Below, piece after piece: positions 6,862 to 14,749 of a DNA stretch of 27,144 bases. Each line of letters opens with the position of its first letter. The stretch's first letter is position 1. A program made the position numbers and the translations under genes. The notes below the pieces were generated by a model that was given only the letters and a program-made list of their open reading frames with translations, had not been told where the DNA came from and searched no databases. Location: NCBI GenBank assembly GCA_046760905.1, contig JBHIFB010000031.1, positions 1 to 27,144 of the forward strand. The letters are read 5' to 3'. Source of the DNA: JBHIFB01 sp046760905 (GTDB taxonomy: Bacteria; Gemmatimonadota; CAZMKB01).

Positions 6862-8436
6862 CTAGTGCCTGAAGTGGCGAATACTTGTGAAAATCATGCT
6901 GATGCCGCGCTCGTTCGCAGCCTCTATGACTTCCCTGTCCCTTATTGAACCTCCAGGTTGTATGATAGCACCTATCCCGGCTGTGGCTGCTTCGTCGATG
7001 CCGTCTCTGAATGGAAAGAAAGCATCGGAGGCGAGTACCGCGCCTTCGGTTGAGAGTTTTGCCCTCCTCGCTTTCTCTACGGAGATCCATACTGAATCAA
7101 CTCTGCTCATCTGGCCTGCACCGATACCAATCGTCCCCGTCTCACACGCGAGAACGATGGCGTTTGATTTTACGTGCTTGGCAACGGTCCAGGCAAAGCC
7201 GAGCGCCCTCAATTGGGAATCGGTGGGCTTTGCCTCAGTCACAATCTTCGCATCATCGAGATCGATCTCTCCGAGATCCCTCTCCTGAAGGATCGCACCG
7301 TCCTCGACAGACTTGATCTCCCAACAGCCTGGCCCGGGAGGCTTGCGATCAGGTATCTCGATCTTCAAAATCCTCAGGTTCTTCTTCTTCTCGAGCAGCT
7401 CCAGAGCGCTATCCTCGTACTCGGGTGCCATGATGACCTCGAAGAAGTGCTTGGACATGAGAAGTGCGGTTTCTTCATCGAGGCTCTCACTAACGGCCAC
7501 GATGCCCCCGAAGGCTGAAACGGGATCGGTCTTCAAAGCGTTTGAGTATGCTTCCTTGAGTTTGGAACCGAGCCCCACACCGCAGGGATTGTTGTGCTTC
7601 ACGATCACACAGGAAACACCTTGCAACTCAGACATCAGCCTCCAGGCGCTCTCCGAATCAAGAATGTTATTCGTCGAAAGCTCCTTTCCCCAGAGCTGTG
7701 TGAAGCGGCTCGTCCATCCACCCCGAGGGATCGGGTCACGATAGAACGCAGCTTTTTGATGTGGATTCTCCCCGTACCTGAGCTCCTTGCTCTTTATCAG
7801 CGGTATGACGACTTCAACCGGAAAACTCGCATCTTCCTCAACCTGGAAACCTTTAAGATATCTGGCGATGATCGCATCATACATTGATACGTGTCGGAAC
7901 GCCTCTGTGGCAAGCTCTAACCTCCTGTCCTGGGCAAGAGTACGATTGTTCTTCTTGAGTTCCTCGAGAATCACATCATAGTTCTGTGGATCCACAATAA
8001 CGGCAACGTGCTTATAGTTTTTTGCAGCGGCTCGTACCATCGTTGGTCCACCTATATCGATCTGCTCGATAGCCTTATCAAGATCATCAGGTGTCTTCAG
8101 TATCGTCTCCTGGAACGGATATAGGTTTACGACGACCAGATCAAAAAACTGGATCTTGTGTTTCTTCGCATCCTCCAGATCGCTTTCAACATCTCTCCTC
8201 GCCAGGACGCCTCCGAGTATACCGGGATGGAGCGTTTTTACTCTGCCTCCCATCATTGATGGTAACGAAGTGAACTCCTCAACTGTCTTACAATGGATCC
8301 CGCTCTCGTTAAGAAGCTCTCTTGTTCCTTCCGTGGCGACTAGCTCTATCCCCAAATCACAAAGGCCTCTTGCAAATTCTACTATCCCATCTTTTTTTGA
8401 AACGGACAGAAGCGCTCGCTTGATACTTTCCTCCAT
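6862..8436 (-). CDS. purH: Bifunctional AICAR formyltransferase / IMP cyclohydrolase
   Basis: PurH carries out the last two steps of IMP synthesis. The 524-residue length is standard. The N-terminal cyclohydrolase (MGS-like) domain shows GGRVKTLHPGILGG at about 63-76 and the DIGGP motif near 127-131. The formyltransferase domain shows RYGENPHQ at 220-227 and the catalytic KHNNPCG at 280-286. It also shows SDAFFPFRD and the usual C-terminal end ...TSIRHFRH. All expected active-site motifs are intact. A ribosome-binding site (AAGGGAG) precedes the ATG at 8436. The gene follows purN by 12 bases, so the two form a small purine operon. Certainty is very high. Confidence 0.98.
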   Translation of the reverse strand: MEESIKRALLSVSKKDGIVEFARGLCDLGIELVATEGTRELLNESGIHCKTVEEFTSLPSMMGGRVKTLHPGILGGVLARRDVESDLEDAKKHKIQFFDLVVVNLYPFQETILKTPDDLDKAIEQIDIGGPTMVRAAAKNYKHVAVIVDPQNYDVILEELKKNNRTLAQDRRLELATEAFRHVSMYDAIIARYLKGFQVEEDASFPVEVVIPLIKSKELRYGENPHQKAAFYRDPIPRGGWTSRFTQLWGKELSTNNILDSESAWRLMSELQGVSCVIVKHNNPCGVGLGSKLKEAYSNALKTDPVSAFGGIVAVSESLDEETALLMSKHFFEVIMAPEYEDSALELLEKKKNLRILKIEIPDRKPPGPGCWEIKSVEDGAILQERDLGEIDLDDAKIVTEAKPTDSQLRALGFAWTVAKHVKSNAIVLACETGTIGIGAGQMSRVDSVWISVEKARRAKLSTEGAVLASDAFFPFRDGIDEAATAGIGAIIQPGGSIRDREVIEAANERGISMIFTSIRHFRH

Positions 8437-8448
8437 TTTGGTACTCCC

Positions 8449-9150
8449 TTAATAGTTTCTTTCCAGTTCGGAGAAGTATGAATCAGCCCAGTTGATATTC
8501 TCTTCCCCGTCGATGTAAACTCTGCGACCACGTACCTCCACCCTGCCGGTTGAAATGAGATGAACAGCAAGTGGTAATAGCTTATGCTCGTATTTAAGGA
8601 TTCTTTTCGCTAGAACAGGCGGAGTATCAGAGTAGTAGACTCGCACGGGATACTGTAACAGTATGGGACCGTGATCATACTTTTCATCAACGAAGTGAAC
8701 TGTTGCTCCGGATAGTTTTGTGCCGCTTTCGATTACCGCCTCGTGAACCCGTGCGCCATACATTCCCTTGCCACCGAACATTGGCAGCAGGGCAGGATGA
8801 ATATTGATCATCCTGTTCCTATACTCTCGTATGACATTCTCGGGTACCAGCTTCAGGTAACCGGCCAGAATGACTAGATCGATTTTAGCTTCTCTGAATA
8901 GCTTCAGGTGTGCACTACCAAATTCTTCCCTGGACTGGAATTGTCTGGGATGGATGACTGCCGTCTTGATTTTAGCCCTCTTCGCTCTCTCTAACCCGTA
9001 GGCGTCGGAATTGTCGCTGATAACCAGTACCACCCTCGCCGGTTTCCCTGACCGCTCATCATTCGGAAATGTGTCGATCAAACTCTGCAGATTCGTGCCT
9101 GATCCGGATATCATTACACTCAATTTCCACTGCTTTTTGGCTTCACTCAT
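8449..9150 (-). CDS. purN: Phosphoribosylglycinamide formyltransferase (folate-dependent)
   Basis: PurN transfers a formyl group from 10-formyl-THF to GAR in purine synthesis. The 233-residue protein has the phosphate-binding SGSGTN at 15-20. The catalytic residues are Asn116 and His118 in INIHPALLP, with the equivalent of the catalytic aspartate at Asp159 (KYDHGPI). Compared with the roughly 210-residue E. coli enzyme, the loop after HPALLP is about five residues longer and Gly-rich (MFGGKGMYG). This variant occurs in part of the family. A GGAGA ribosome-binding site precedes the ATG. tRNA-Val lies upstream on the same strand, so its promoter may also supply purN and purH. Confidence 0.96.
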   Translation of the reverse strand: MSEAKKQWKLSVMISGSGTNLQSLIDTFPNDERSGKPARVVLVISDNSDAYGLERAKRAKIKTAVIHPRQFQSREEFGSAHLKLFREAKIDLVILAGYLKLVPENVIREYRNRMINIHPALLPMFGGKGMYGARVHEAVIESGTKLSGATVHFVDEKYDHGPILLQYPVRVYYSDTPPVLAKRILKYEHKLLPLAVHLISTGRVEVRGRRVYIDGEENINWADSYFSELERNY

Positions 9151-9237
9151 GATCGTCTCCGCTTGAGAGGAAAAGTTTACGAACCGGGATGTCCCATGAG
9201 TTTATAATCGGTGAAGGCAATCCTGAAAATGAAAATA

Positions 9238-9314
9238 TGGTGGGCGGTACTGGGATCGAACCAGTGACCTCTTGCATGTCAAGCAAGTACTCTAACCAAC
9301 TGAGCTAACCGCCC
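9238..9314 (-). tRNA. tRNA-Val(GAC)
   Basis: The cloverleaf is complete: acceptor GGGCGGT/ACCGCCC, D stem GCTC/GAGT, anticodon stem CTTGC/GCAAG with loop TTGACAT (anticodon GAC), and T stem ACTGG/CCAGT with loop TTCGATC. The discriminator is A and the CCA end is encoded (9240-9238). purN starts 87 bases downstream. Confidence 0.96.
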
Positions 9315-9344
9315 ATCCGGGATGTGGAAAGTTTCACTGAAAGA

Positions 9345-9373
9345 ATAATAAATGTAACCACCATCTGTGTCAA
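9345..9373 (-). promoter_or_regulatory. Promoter of tRNA-Val
   Basis: A perfect TTGACA (9373-9368) is followed after exactly 17 bases by TATTAT (9350-9345), five of six to consensus. The tRNA begins about 30 bases beyond the -10 box. No terminator is obvious between the tRNA and purN. Confidence 0.75.
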
Positions 9374-9389
9374 GAAACAAGAGGTATGA

Positions 9390-10316
9390 TCAGTCTCCAA
9401 CCTCCGTCGTGTCTCGCTCAGGTTCAAGCGGCGTCGCGACAGGGGTGATTTCCATCTGCTGTTCCCACTTGACAGCCTCCTCTTGTGACGGGGAAAGCAT
9501 TAGTGACAGGATGAAGCCAGTCACCGGTGGATCGCCATATGTGATTTTGAACCAATTCTTACCGTCAGGTTTTGCGTGCTCAAGGAATGTACCCAGGGGT
9601 ATGACGGCAAGTATCTTAGAGTTAGGATCTTTATTCTCAAACAGATATGTTGAGTTGACTGATACCCATACACCATCTGACCCTGAGTATTCCTCCCCTG
9701 CTTTTTCCAGTTCCTTTCTTCTCCTGCGCGCTTCCCGCCTCTTTCTGGCCTCCTCCTGGATAGACTGTTTAGTTTTTTTCCACTTTCCGACGTTTTCCCT
9801 CGATACCTTCTCCCATCTGGCCACCCCTTTGAATGGAAGTGCCATGGAGTCTATGACATCGGGTATAAAGGCGAACATGTCTTTTCTCTCGAAGTCGATT
9901 TCGAACGGTTCGATGGACCGCGTTGTATATGTCTTCTCAAGTTTGAAATCCAGAATTTCTTCACCTGTCTTGATCGTCAGTTTCGTCTTCTTTCGAATCT
10001 TGTAATAAGATATTCTCGAGAATCCTCTGTACTCCTCTTCGAATTCGAAATGCTCCGTCGGAAGCAGCATTAGCCTCAGATGCAGCTTGTTCCCCTTTAA
10101 CGTCTGGGTTCTGTAGTGAGCTTCCACGATTAATTCGTCATTTTCCCCTTTACCCAGGAATATGTTTTCTGGGGCAAGCTGCTGGATGCCTCCTTCCCCT
10201 TCCCCCTGTGGCATGTTACCGCCACAGGAGAAAACAATGCTTGATAACGTGATTATCACAGTGAGCAGGATTAATCTTATAAAAACCTCGCACATTTTGC
10301 TTATTCCATGCTTCAT
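9390..10316 (-). CDS. Predicted lipoprotein with C-terminal SH3-like domain
   Basis: This is a 308-residue protein of unknown function. A hydrophobic stretch (FIRLILLTVIITLSSIVF) ends in SCGG, a plausible lipobox with Cys31 as the lipidated residue. A beta-rich region follows. It has a strongly basic Arg/Lys-rich segment at about 175-200 (KRREARRRRKELEKAGEE, probably helical or coiled-coil). A bacterial SH3-like domain comes next at about 216-275 (VWVSVNSTYLFENKDPNSK...NWFKITY...GFILS). SH3b domains often bind peptidoglycan, so a periplasmic envelope role is likely. The open frame reaches 10424, but a candidate promoter lies inside that extension. Starts at 10316 or 10295 fit better, and neither has a strong ribosome-binding site. 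It ends 16 bases before the tRNA-Val promoter. Confidence 0.75.
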   Translation of the reverse strand: MKHGISKMCEVFIRLILLTVIITLSSIVFSCGGNMPQGEGEGGIQQLAPENIFLGKGENDELIVEAHYRTQTLKGNKLHLRLMLLPTEHFEFEEEYRGFSRISYYKIRKKTKLTIKTGEEILDFKLEKTYTTRSIEPFEIDFERKDMFAFIPDVIDSMALPFKGVARWEKVSRENVGKWKKTKQSIQEEARKRREARRRRKELEKAGEEYSGSDGVWVSVNSTYLFENKDPNSKILAVIPLGTFLEHAKPDGKNWFKITYGDPPVTGFILSLMLSPSQEEAVKWEQQMEITPVATPLEPERDTTEVGD

Positions 10317-10347
10317 TTGCATCAGGCAGGGATTCATTTTCCTTATA

Positions 10348-10376
10348 ATAATAATCACGCAACTCACTTTTTGCAA
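10348..10376 (-). promoter_or_regulatory. Possible promoter of the SH3-domain lipoprotein
   Basis: TTGCAA (10376-10371) and TATTAT (10353-10348) are separated by 17 bases. The -35 box is weak (four of six). The location suits a start of translation at 10316 or 10295 and argues against the longest reading frame. Confidence 0.35.
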
Positions 10377-10499
10377 ATGAATTACGGAATCAGGACACTC
10401 CAGCGGGAAGTGATCACTTTCCATATCTCAGATGGCACGGATTGTGCTATTTATACAAGAGACAATCTCTATCTGTCCTCTACACCTGGAGAGTCAGTT

Positions 10500-10661
10500 A
10501 TGTTCATCGCTCTGCTTGGAATAATGGCATTTCTGGGAGTGATTCTCACTGCTTCTCTATGCATGATTGCTGGACATGCAGATAGGATGCTGGAGGAGAT
10601 CGAACAGGAGATGAGGCAGAAATCCCTGGAAGTGCTGTTCCATGATGAGAAGACGGGCTAA
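10500..10661 (+). CDS. Possible small single-pass membrane protein
   Basis: This 53-residue frame has an ATG at 10500 preceded by GGAGAG at about six bases. Residues 1-25 (MFIALLGIMAFLGVILTASL...) form a convincing membrane segment. An acidic/amphipathic tail with EEIEQEM and ending HDEKTG follows. The frame extends upstream to 10308 without interruption, but that part looks non-coding. The membrane segment, ribosome-binding site and charged cytoplasmic-type tail favour a real gene. Its size and the lack of any recognised family keep the call tentative. It is divergent from the lipoprotein gene. Confidence 0.45.
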   Translation: MFIALLGIMAFLGVILTASLCMIAGHADRMLEEIEQEMRQKSLEVLFHDEKTG

Positions 10662-10683
10662 TCGCTGAAGATTGCGAGTGACT

Positions 10684-10770
10684 GAGTTCCCTGGGGTGTG
10701 CGTGATGTTGGGACGATGAGCTCTTCGAAAGGATGAGGTCCTTGTGCACACGGCATCTTTCGGGGAACTC
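10684..10770. other. Nested inverted repeats, possible structured RNA
   Basis: Three nested complementary arms can be paired: GAGTTCCC (10684-10691) with GGGAACTC (10763-10770), GTGTGC (10696-10701) with GCACAC (10746-10751), and GGAC (10711-10714) with GTCC (10738-10741). The loop holds TTCGAA. The arms are in the right order to form one long imperfect hairpin of about 87 bases. The strand is unknown and no RNA family is recognised. Confidence 0.35.
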
Positions 10771-11179
10771 ACTTATATGGAGTGGACAGAATCTTGCTCG
10801 TCTCATGATGATTCCCCTTGCAAGTTGATCTCACAAACTCAACTGTTTCTCACTGGACTATCAAGTTGGATGCGCCCACTCCCTGGCAAACGGCATTCCT
10901 CGTTCATCTTCATGTCCTCCTTAATTAAACTGTGATCAGACCCAAATAGCCCCGCTCTCTGGATTCTCAAATGGATCATATAACTCTCCTATTTCCTGGA
11001 TTCGTAAAAAGAGACCAATCCAAAATCTGTGACAGCGGTATGAAACTTGCTTTTAATACAATTGAAGAGCGATGGGGACCTCATCCGATATATAAAAGGA
11101 TGTTACTAAGTGATTTCAAAACAATGGTTTATAAAAGGATGAAAAATCTACAAAAATCAGCTTCACAGAGAGGTGTCCA
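10771..11179. other. Intergenic stretch without a supported gene
   Basis: No convincing gene, tRNA, CRISPR or mobile element is seen. The second half is AT-rich. It contains two copies of TATAAAAGGATG (11091-11102 and 11131-11142, 40 bases apart) shortly before the plus-strand barrel gene. A 70-residue frame (10971-11183) overlaps the next start by ATGA but has no ribosome-binding site or recognisable composition. Confidence 0.5.
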
Positions 11180-11749
11180 ATGAAAAGGTCAGTGAGTGTC
11201 CTTCTTTTGGCCGTGTTTCTATCCTTTGCCACGAGTGCATCGGCCATACGGCGGCATAGATGGGTGCATTACGAACCCAGCATCTACCTTACGCCTAGCC
11301 TTGGAATAATTTCCTTCTCCAGCGATTTCGACGATTTTACCGGTTTTCACCAGGTGAGTGATGGGATCATCGGGCTCGATCTCAGTTTCAGGGTCGTGAA
11401 CGGCCTGGGGATAGGCTTTGAAGTTGCAGATGTTCCTACGGCCGGGGATCCCGTATTCGTCACGAGTAGGGGTGGAGATGTGGTATTTTTAAATTTCAAT
11501 ATGTTTTATGATCTGCCCACACAAGGACCTGTCAGCCCCTTCGTCAAGCTTGGAATAGGAAGAATGGAAATCCAGTATCCCATCACAAGGGACGAGGGCT
11601 TCACGACTTTCTCAATGGGTGGCGGTATCAATGCACGGGTGCACAGACACGCAGGAGTTCAGTTTTCGGTGAGGCACTTCAGGAGTTTCCTGAACGCCGA
11701 TGAACTCAACAACACTCAATTCACCGGAGGCATTTCGTTCATCTTCTGA
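11180..11749 (+). CDS. Small outer-membrane beta-barrel protein
   Basis: This 189-residue protein has a clear signal peptide (MKRSVSVLLLAVFLSFATSASA, likely cleaved after residue 22). About eight amphipathic beta strands follow, ending in the aromatic C-terminal signature GGISFIF used by the BAM machinery. The size and strand pattern resemble the OmpW/OmpA-like eight-stranded barrel families, but no diagnostic motif fixes the family. A GAGAGG ribosome-binding site lies ten bases before the ATG. It is the only confidently coding plus-strand gene of the window and converges on the SRP RNA seven bases past its stop codon. The function is probably structural or small-molecule passage; this is inference from the fold. 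Confidence 0.8.
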   Translation: MKRSVSVLLLAVFLSFATSASAIRRHRWVHYEPSIYLTPSLGIISFSSDFDDFTGFHQVSDGIIGLDLSFRVVNGLGIGFEVADVPTAGDPVFVTSRGGDVVFLNFNMFYDLPTQGPVSPFVKLGIGRMEIQYPITRDEGFTTFSMGGGINARVHRHAGVQFSVRHFRSFLNADELNNTQFTGGISFIF

Positions 11750-11756
11750 AGAAGAT
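11741..11756. repeat. 16-base perfect palindrome across the barrel-gene stop codon
   Basis: ATCTTCT/AGAAGAT arms with a two-base centre span the TGA of the barrel gene and end directly at the predicted 3' end of the SRP RNA. There is no T-run on either side, so it is not a standard terminator. Confidence 0.5.
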
Positions 11757-12026
11757 GGCCGCACCCTGCCTTCGACACCGTGTCCTGCCCCTTAAACCGA
11801 ATGGTGGACTCCCGCTCAGGTGCACCTGTGCTGCCAGAATAATCTGCTTATGGCTGCTTCCGTCAGGACCTGACCAGGTTCACAGAGACTGACCCACAGG
11901 ACCCGAACGATCAACATCTCCCTCCGACCCAGGCAGGCAGGAACCGAAAGCCTCACGGCAGGCATTCGACCCTGCTAAAGCGGTTTTCAGGTTCAGGGCA
12001 CCGCTAGCTCCCCGCCTAGTGCGGCC
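11757..12026 (-). ncRNA. ffs: Signal recognition particle RNA, large bacterial form
   Basis: The minus strand carries the universal SRP domain IV signature: GGTCAGGTCCTGACGGAAGCAGCC-like sequence near 11845-11870. It also carries the Alu-domain pattern AGGCGGGGAGCTAGCGGTGCCCTG near the 5' end. The ends pair as GGCCGCAC (12026-12019) with GTGCGGCC (11764-11757), which sets the boundaries and gives about 270 nt, the usual size of the large (B. subtilis-like) SRP RNA. A TATATT -10-like box lies about ten bases upstream. Ends are accurate to a few bases. Confidence 0.92.
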
Positions 12027-12114
12027 ACAAAGGTGAATATAATTAAAACAGTGAATTTATCCATGCGCTTCTCTCAGCATTTATGCGAGATCCCTGGAGT
12101 ATTCGGATCAAGTT

Positions 12115-13209
12115 TCATGGATTGCAAATAGGCGCATGGCGAAGCGATTCTTCCCTGAGCTCAGGGACTCTTCCCCGATCGCCTCGCACAACGCGTATCG
12201 CATTCGAGTATATCCAGGGCCTTCCATGTCTTGTAACCTCCACCCGATACGATCCAGCCTCATCTGCTGCATACTCTACCTTATGTCCTTTCTCCACAAC
12301 ACAAGTGGCTCCATCTCTGAGAAGAGTGATGTGACCTTCAAGCGGTGCCCAGATACGAAGAACCGGCTTGTCCGATATCGCGACTTCGCCCCCCATCCAG
12401 GTCGTCCCTTTCAGACTCCGGGCAGTGAAGGAAAAACAGCTGGCTTCCCCCTCCCTTAGGTTGGAAACGAAGAGCCTTCCTTCACGAAGGGTCCCGAGGA
12501 CCATATCCCTGTCTACCTCGAAATTACCCGTGAGCTGATCGGGCAGGAGGAAGTGAGTCCTGATGCGTCTGAAAAGTCTCTCATAGGGGAAAATGGAGAC
12601 TGTAAATCCCAGCAGCCTGTGCTGATAGCAGTGGGCATCTGCCGAACCGATTGCAACTATTTTTCGCTTCCTGCACCTCTCATCCCAGAAACGAAGCACT
12701 TTTTCGGTGGGTCCTCTGATGCAGCGGTCGGGAAATAGCAGATTAAGAAACCTCCTGCCCGGGCGCAGGGCTTCCATCCATTCGGACATGTAGTTCCAGA
12801 TCTCGATACCGTCGAATCCTTCTATATCCCAGTCGGTCCATTCGTAGCTAGGATGTTCGGGGTAGTAATCTCGCCGCTCATCCGGGTGGGCCAGGAATCC
12901 GATCCCACCGCGTTCACGAACTTCCCTCACATACTTCCTGGCTCCACCGTCTCCGCCGAGACACTGATCGACACCGAAGACGAGGTAATGGTTTTTATTG
13001 CGAATATCATTTAGCTCATATCCTGATAACACAAGGACATCTTCATACCAGCCTTCTTTTCCGAGTCTCCTCACATCGTCATTACCATGGTCTGTGACGA
13101 ATACGATATCGACTCCAGCTAACCTGGCATCCCTGGCGATGATGTCCACATCCCCATGGCCATCAGAATGTATCGTATGAACGTGCATCACCGAGATATA
13201 CTCATTCAT
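12115..13209 (-). CDS. PHP-domain metal-dependent hydrolase (CehA/McbA-like)
   Basis: This 364-residue protein has the polymerase-and-histidinol-phosphatase (PHP) fold. The metal ligands are visible: HVH at 9-11, His14 and Asp16 (HSDG), Asp40/His41 (VTDH), Glu65 (SGYELND) and His74. Further along are an AHPDE motif and a late GSADAH motif. The C-terminal roughly 100 residues are predicted to be beta-rich and resemble the extra domain of CehA/McbA-type phosphoesterases. The substrate is not predictable; PHP proteins hydrolyse phosphoesters and a few carbamates. No signal peptide is seen, so it is probably cytoplasmic. It starts four bases after the Omp85 gene, making it the last gene of the envelope operon. 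It could be unrelated to the others in function. Confidence 0.85.
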   Translation of the reverse strand: MNEYISVMHVHTIHSDGHGDVDIIARDARLAGVDIVFVTDHGNDDVRRLGKEGWYEDVLVLSGYELNDIRNKNHYLVFGVDQCLGGDGGARKYVREVRERGGIGFLAHPDERRDYYPEHPSYEWTDWDIEGFDGIEIWNYMSEWMEALRPGRRFLNLLFPDRCIRGPTEKVLRFWDERCRKRKIVAIGSADAHCYQHRLLGFTVSIFPYERLFRRIRTHFLLPDQLTGNFEVDRDMVLGTLREGRLFVSNLREGEASCFSFTARSLKGTTWMGGEVAISDKPVLRIWAPLEGHITLLRDGATCVVEKGHKVEYAADEAGSYRVEVTRHGRPWIYSNAIRVVRGDRGRVPELREESLRHAPICNP

Positions 13210-13213
13210 CCAT

Positions 13214-14749
13214 TCAAAACTCTTCTTTCATGCCTACATGGAGCCTGGCCTCCCCAAACCCTCTTCCGGGTGAAACGGCCAGGTCCAGCTCCAGCATACC
13301 GGCGGACGTATGCGCCCTGATCCCAGCTCCATAACCGGAAAGATATGAACCACGCAATGTGGTTTCGTCAATCGGATACCCGGTTACGGCATGGTCGAAG
13401 AAAACATGCAGATCACTGCCGGATCCCCTGAGGAATTGAAATTCATTCTGCATCCATAAGGCCCTTATTACGTATAGCGCCCCGTCTCTGTGTCCTCTCA
13501 CAGTTTTCGATCCACCGAACGGGACGGTGAGATACGCTGGATATTCACCGCCTGTTTTAGATGCCGTCCTGAAACCTCCTGTGACACTTAGCCGGATCGA
13601 TCCCCTTTCCCACATTACAGCATTGAAGTGCGACTGAAAGAGCATCTCCCCCGAGGTGACTCCCTCATCTTTCCTCACACCGTAGGATGCTCCAAACGAG
13701 AAGGCCGAAAGCTTTGGCCATCCGCCAGTCTGGCTCCCCTCCTTCCAGGCCAGGGATGCCGTGACGCTGTTCTTGACGCTGGCCAGGGTCTGCGATTCTG
13801 CGTCTCCATGCGGATAGAGGCGCTCATGAGAAAACCCTATACCTGCTCTGCCCAGATCTGTGAAGACAGTGGAAACCCCGAGCCCCAGCTCCATCTGCAT
13901 GAACACCGATTCCCTCAGACGCTGTGAGAAAGAAAGATCTCCCGAAAACGGCGTACTTGCAATCCAGGGCTCTCTGTAAGATACCGCAAGCAATTTTTCA
14001 TCCACCGAGGCCTGTGACCATCTTAGCTCGAAACGTCTCGCTGTACCCATGATGTTCTTCATGAGAAAACCAACATTTCCCCACACTCTTCTTGCACCAT
14101 CTCTCCCGGACCCAAAACCAACCAGGCCCGACAATCTGTTGGGCTTCGATTCGGTCACGGGGAAAAGAAGTGATACTCTGTACGGATTGGGATCCTCGAA
14201 CACTCTGGGTTCCATCACTTCGTCATATAGATCCCAGCTAATGAGTTTCTTTCTCCCATTTTCGATCTCAGAAAGTGAGAACGGATCCCCGCTCTGGATC
14301 CCGACCTGTCTCCGGAGAACTTCGGTCCGGGTGATGCTGTTTCCTTTAAACCCCACCTCACTTACCTTCGCTCTCCTGCCCTCCTCAATCGCAAACAGCA
14401 CCTCTTTCCCTCCTGTGGCAATGTCCTCGTGGACATATACGTCGACTTTGGCCCAGGGATAACCTGCATCACCACAGAACCTCAGCAGTCTGGAACATGA
14501 TTTGTCGAGCGATTCCCTGGAGAATCTCATCCCACTCGTGATCCCGATCACTCTCGAGAGCTCTTCGTCGGAGAAGCTTCTCACCCCCTTCACATCCACC
14601 CTCGTAATCATAGAATCGGACCGGACTGGCTCATGTTCATCGCCCAGGCAACCTCCTCCTGTCATAAGACAATGGAGTGAAAGAAAGGCACACACCATCG
14701 CTGTGATATCGAGGAGAGAACTCCTGTAATACGTACGTCCGGTAATCAT
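13214..14749 (-). CDS. Omp85/BamA-family outer-membrane protein with two POTRA domains
   Basis: This 511-residue protein begins with a signal peptide (hydrophobic stretch at about residues 12-32). A POTRA domain follows at about 48-123 (ITRVDVKGVRSFSDEEL...), and a second at about 125-200 (AKVSEVGFKGNSITRTEVL...). The remaining roughly 300 residues form a 16-strand barrel region ending in MKEEF. The barrel loop motif usually written VRGF/Y reads VRGHRDG here. BamA has five POTRAs and TamA three, so this shorter protein is a divergent member that may assemble or export a specific client. Its ATG shares one base with the stop of the upstream 1130-residue barrel gene (TGATG), which implies translational coupling and suggests the two proteins act together. 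A Gly-rich stretch before Cys34 does not match a lipobox. Confidence 0.88.
   Translation of the reverse strand: MITGRTYYRSSLLDITAMVCAFLSLHCLMTGGGCLGDEHEPVRSDSMITRVDVKGVRSFSDEELSRVIGITSGMRFSRESLDKSCSRLLRFCGDAGYPWAKVDVYVHEDIATGGKEVLFAIEEGRRAKVSEVGFKGNSITRTEVLRRQVGIQSGDPFSLSEIENGRKKLISWDLYDEVMEPRVFEDPNPYRVSLLFPVTESKPNRLSGLVGFGSGRDGARRVWGNVGFLMKNIMGTARRFELRWSQASVDEKLLAVSYREPWIASTPFSGDLSFSQRLRESVFMQMELGLGVSTVFTDLGRAGIGFSHERLYPHGDAESQTLASVKNSVTASLAWKEGSQTGGWPKLSAFSFGASYGVRKDEGVTSGEMLFQSHFNAVMWERGSIRLSVTGGFRTASKTGGEYPAYLTVPFGGSKTVRGHRDGALYVIRALWMQNEFQFLRGSGSDLHVFFDHAVTGYPIDETTLRGSYLSGYGAGIRAHTSAGMLELDLAVSPGRGFGEARLHVGMKEEF

Noticed and set aside
10971..11183. 70-residue plus-strand frame overlapping the barrel gene by ATGA
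   Set aside because: No ribosome-binding site, no recognisable domain or signal, and AT-rich intergenic composition.
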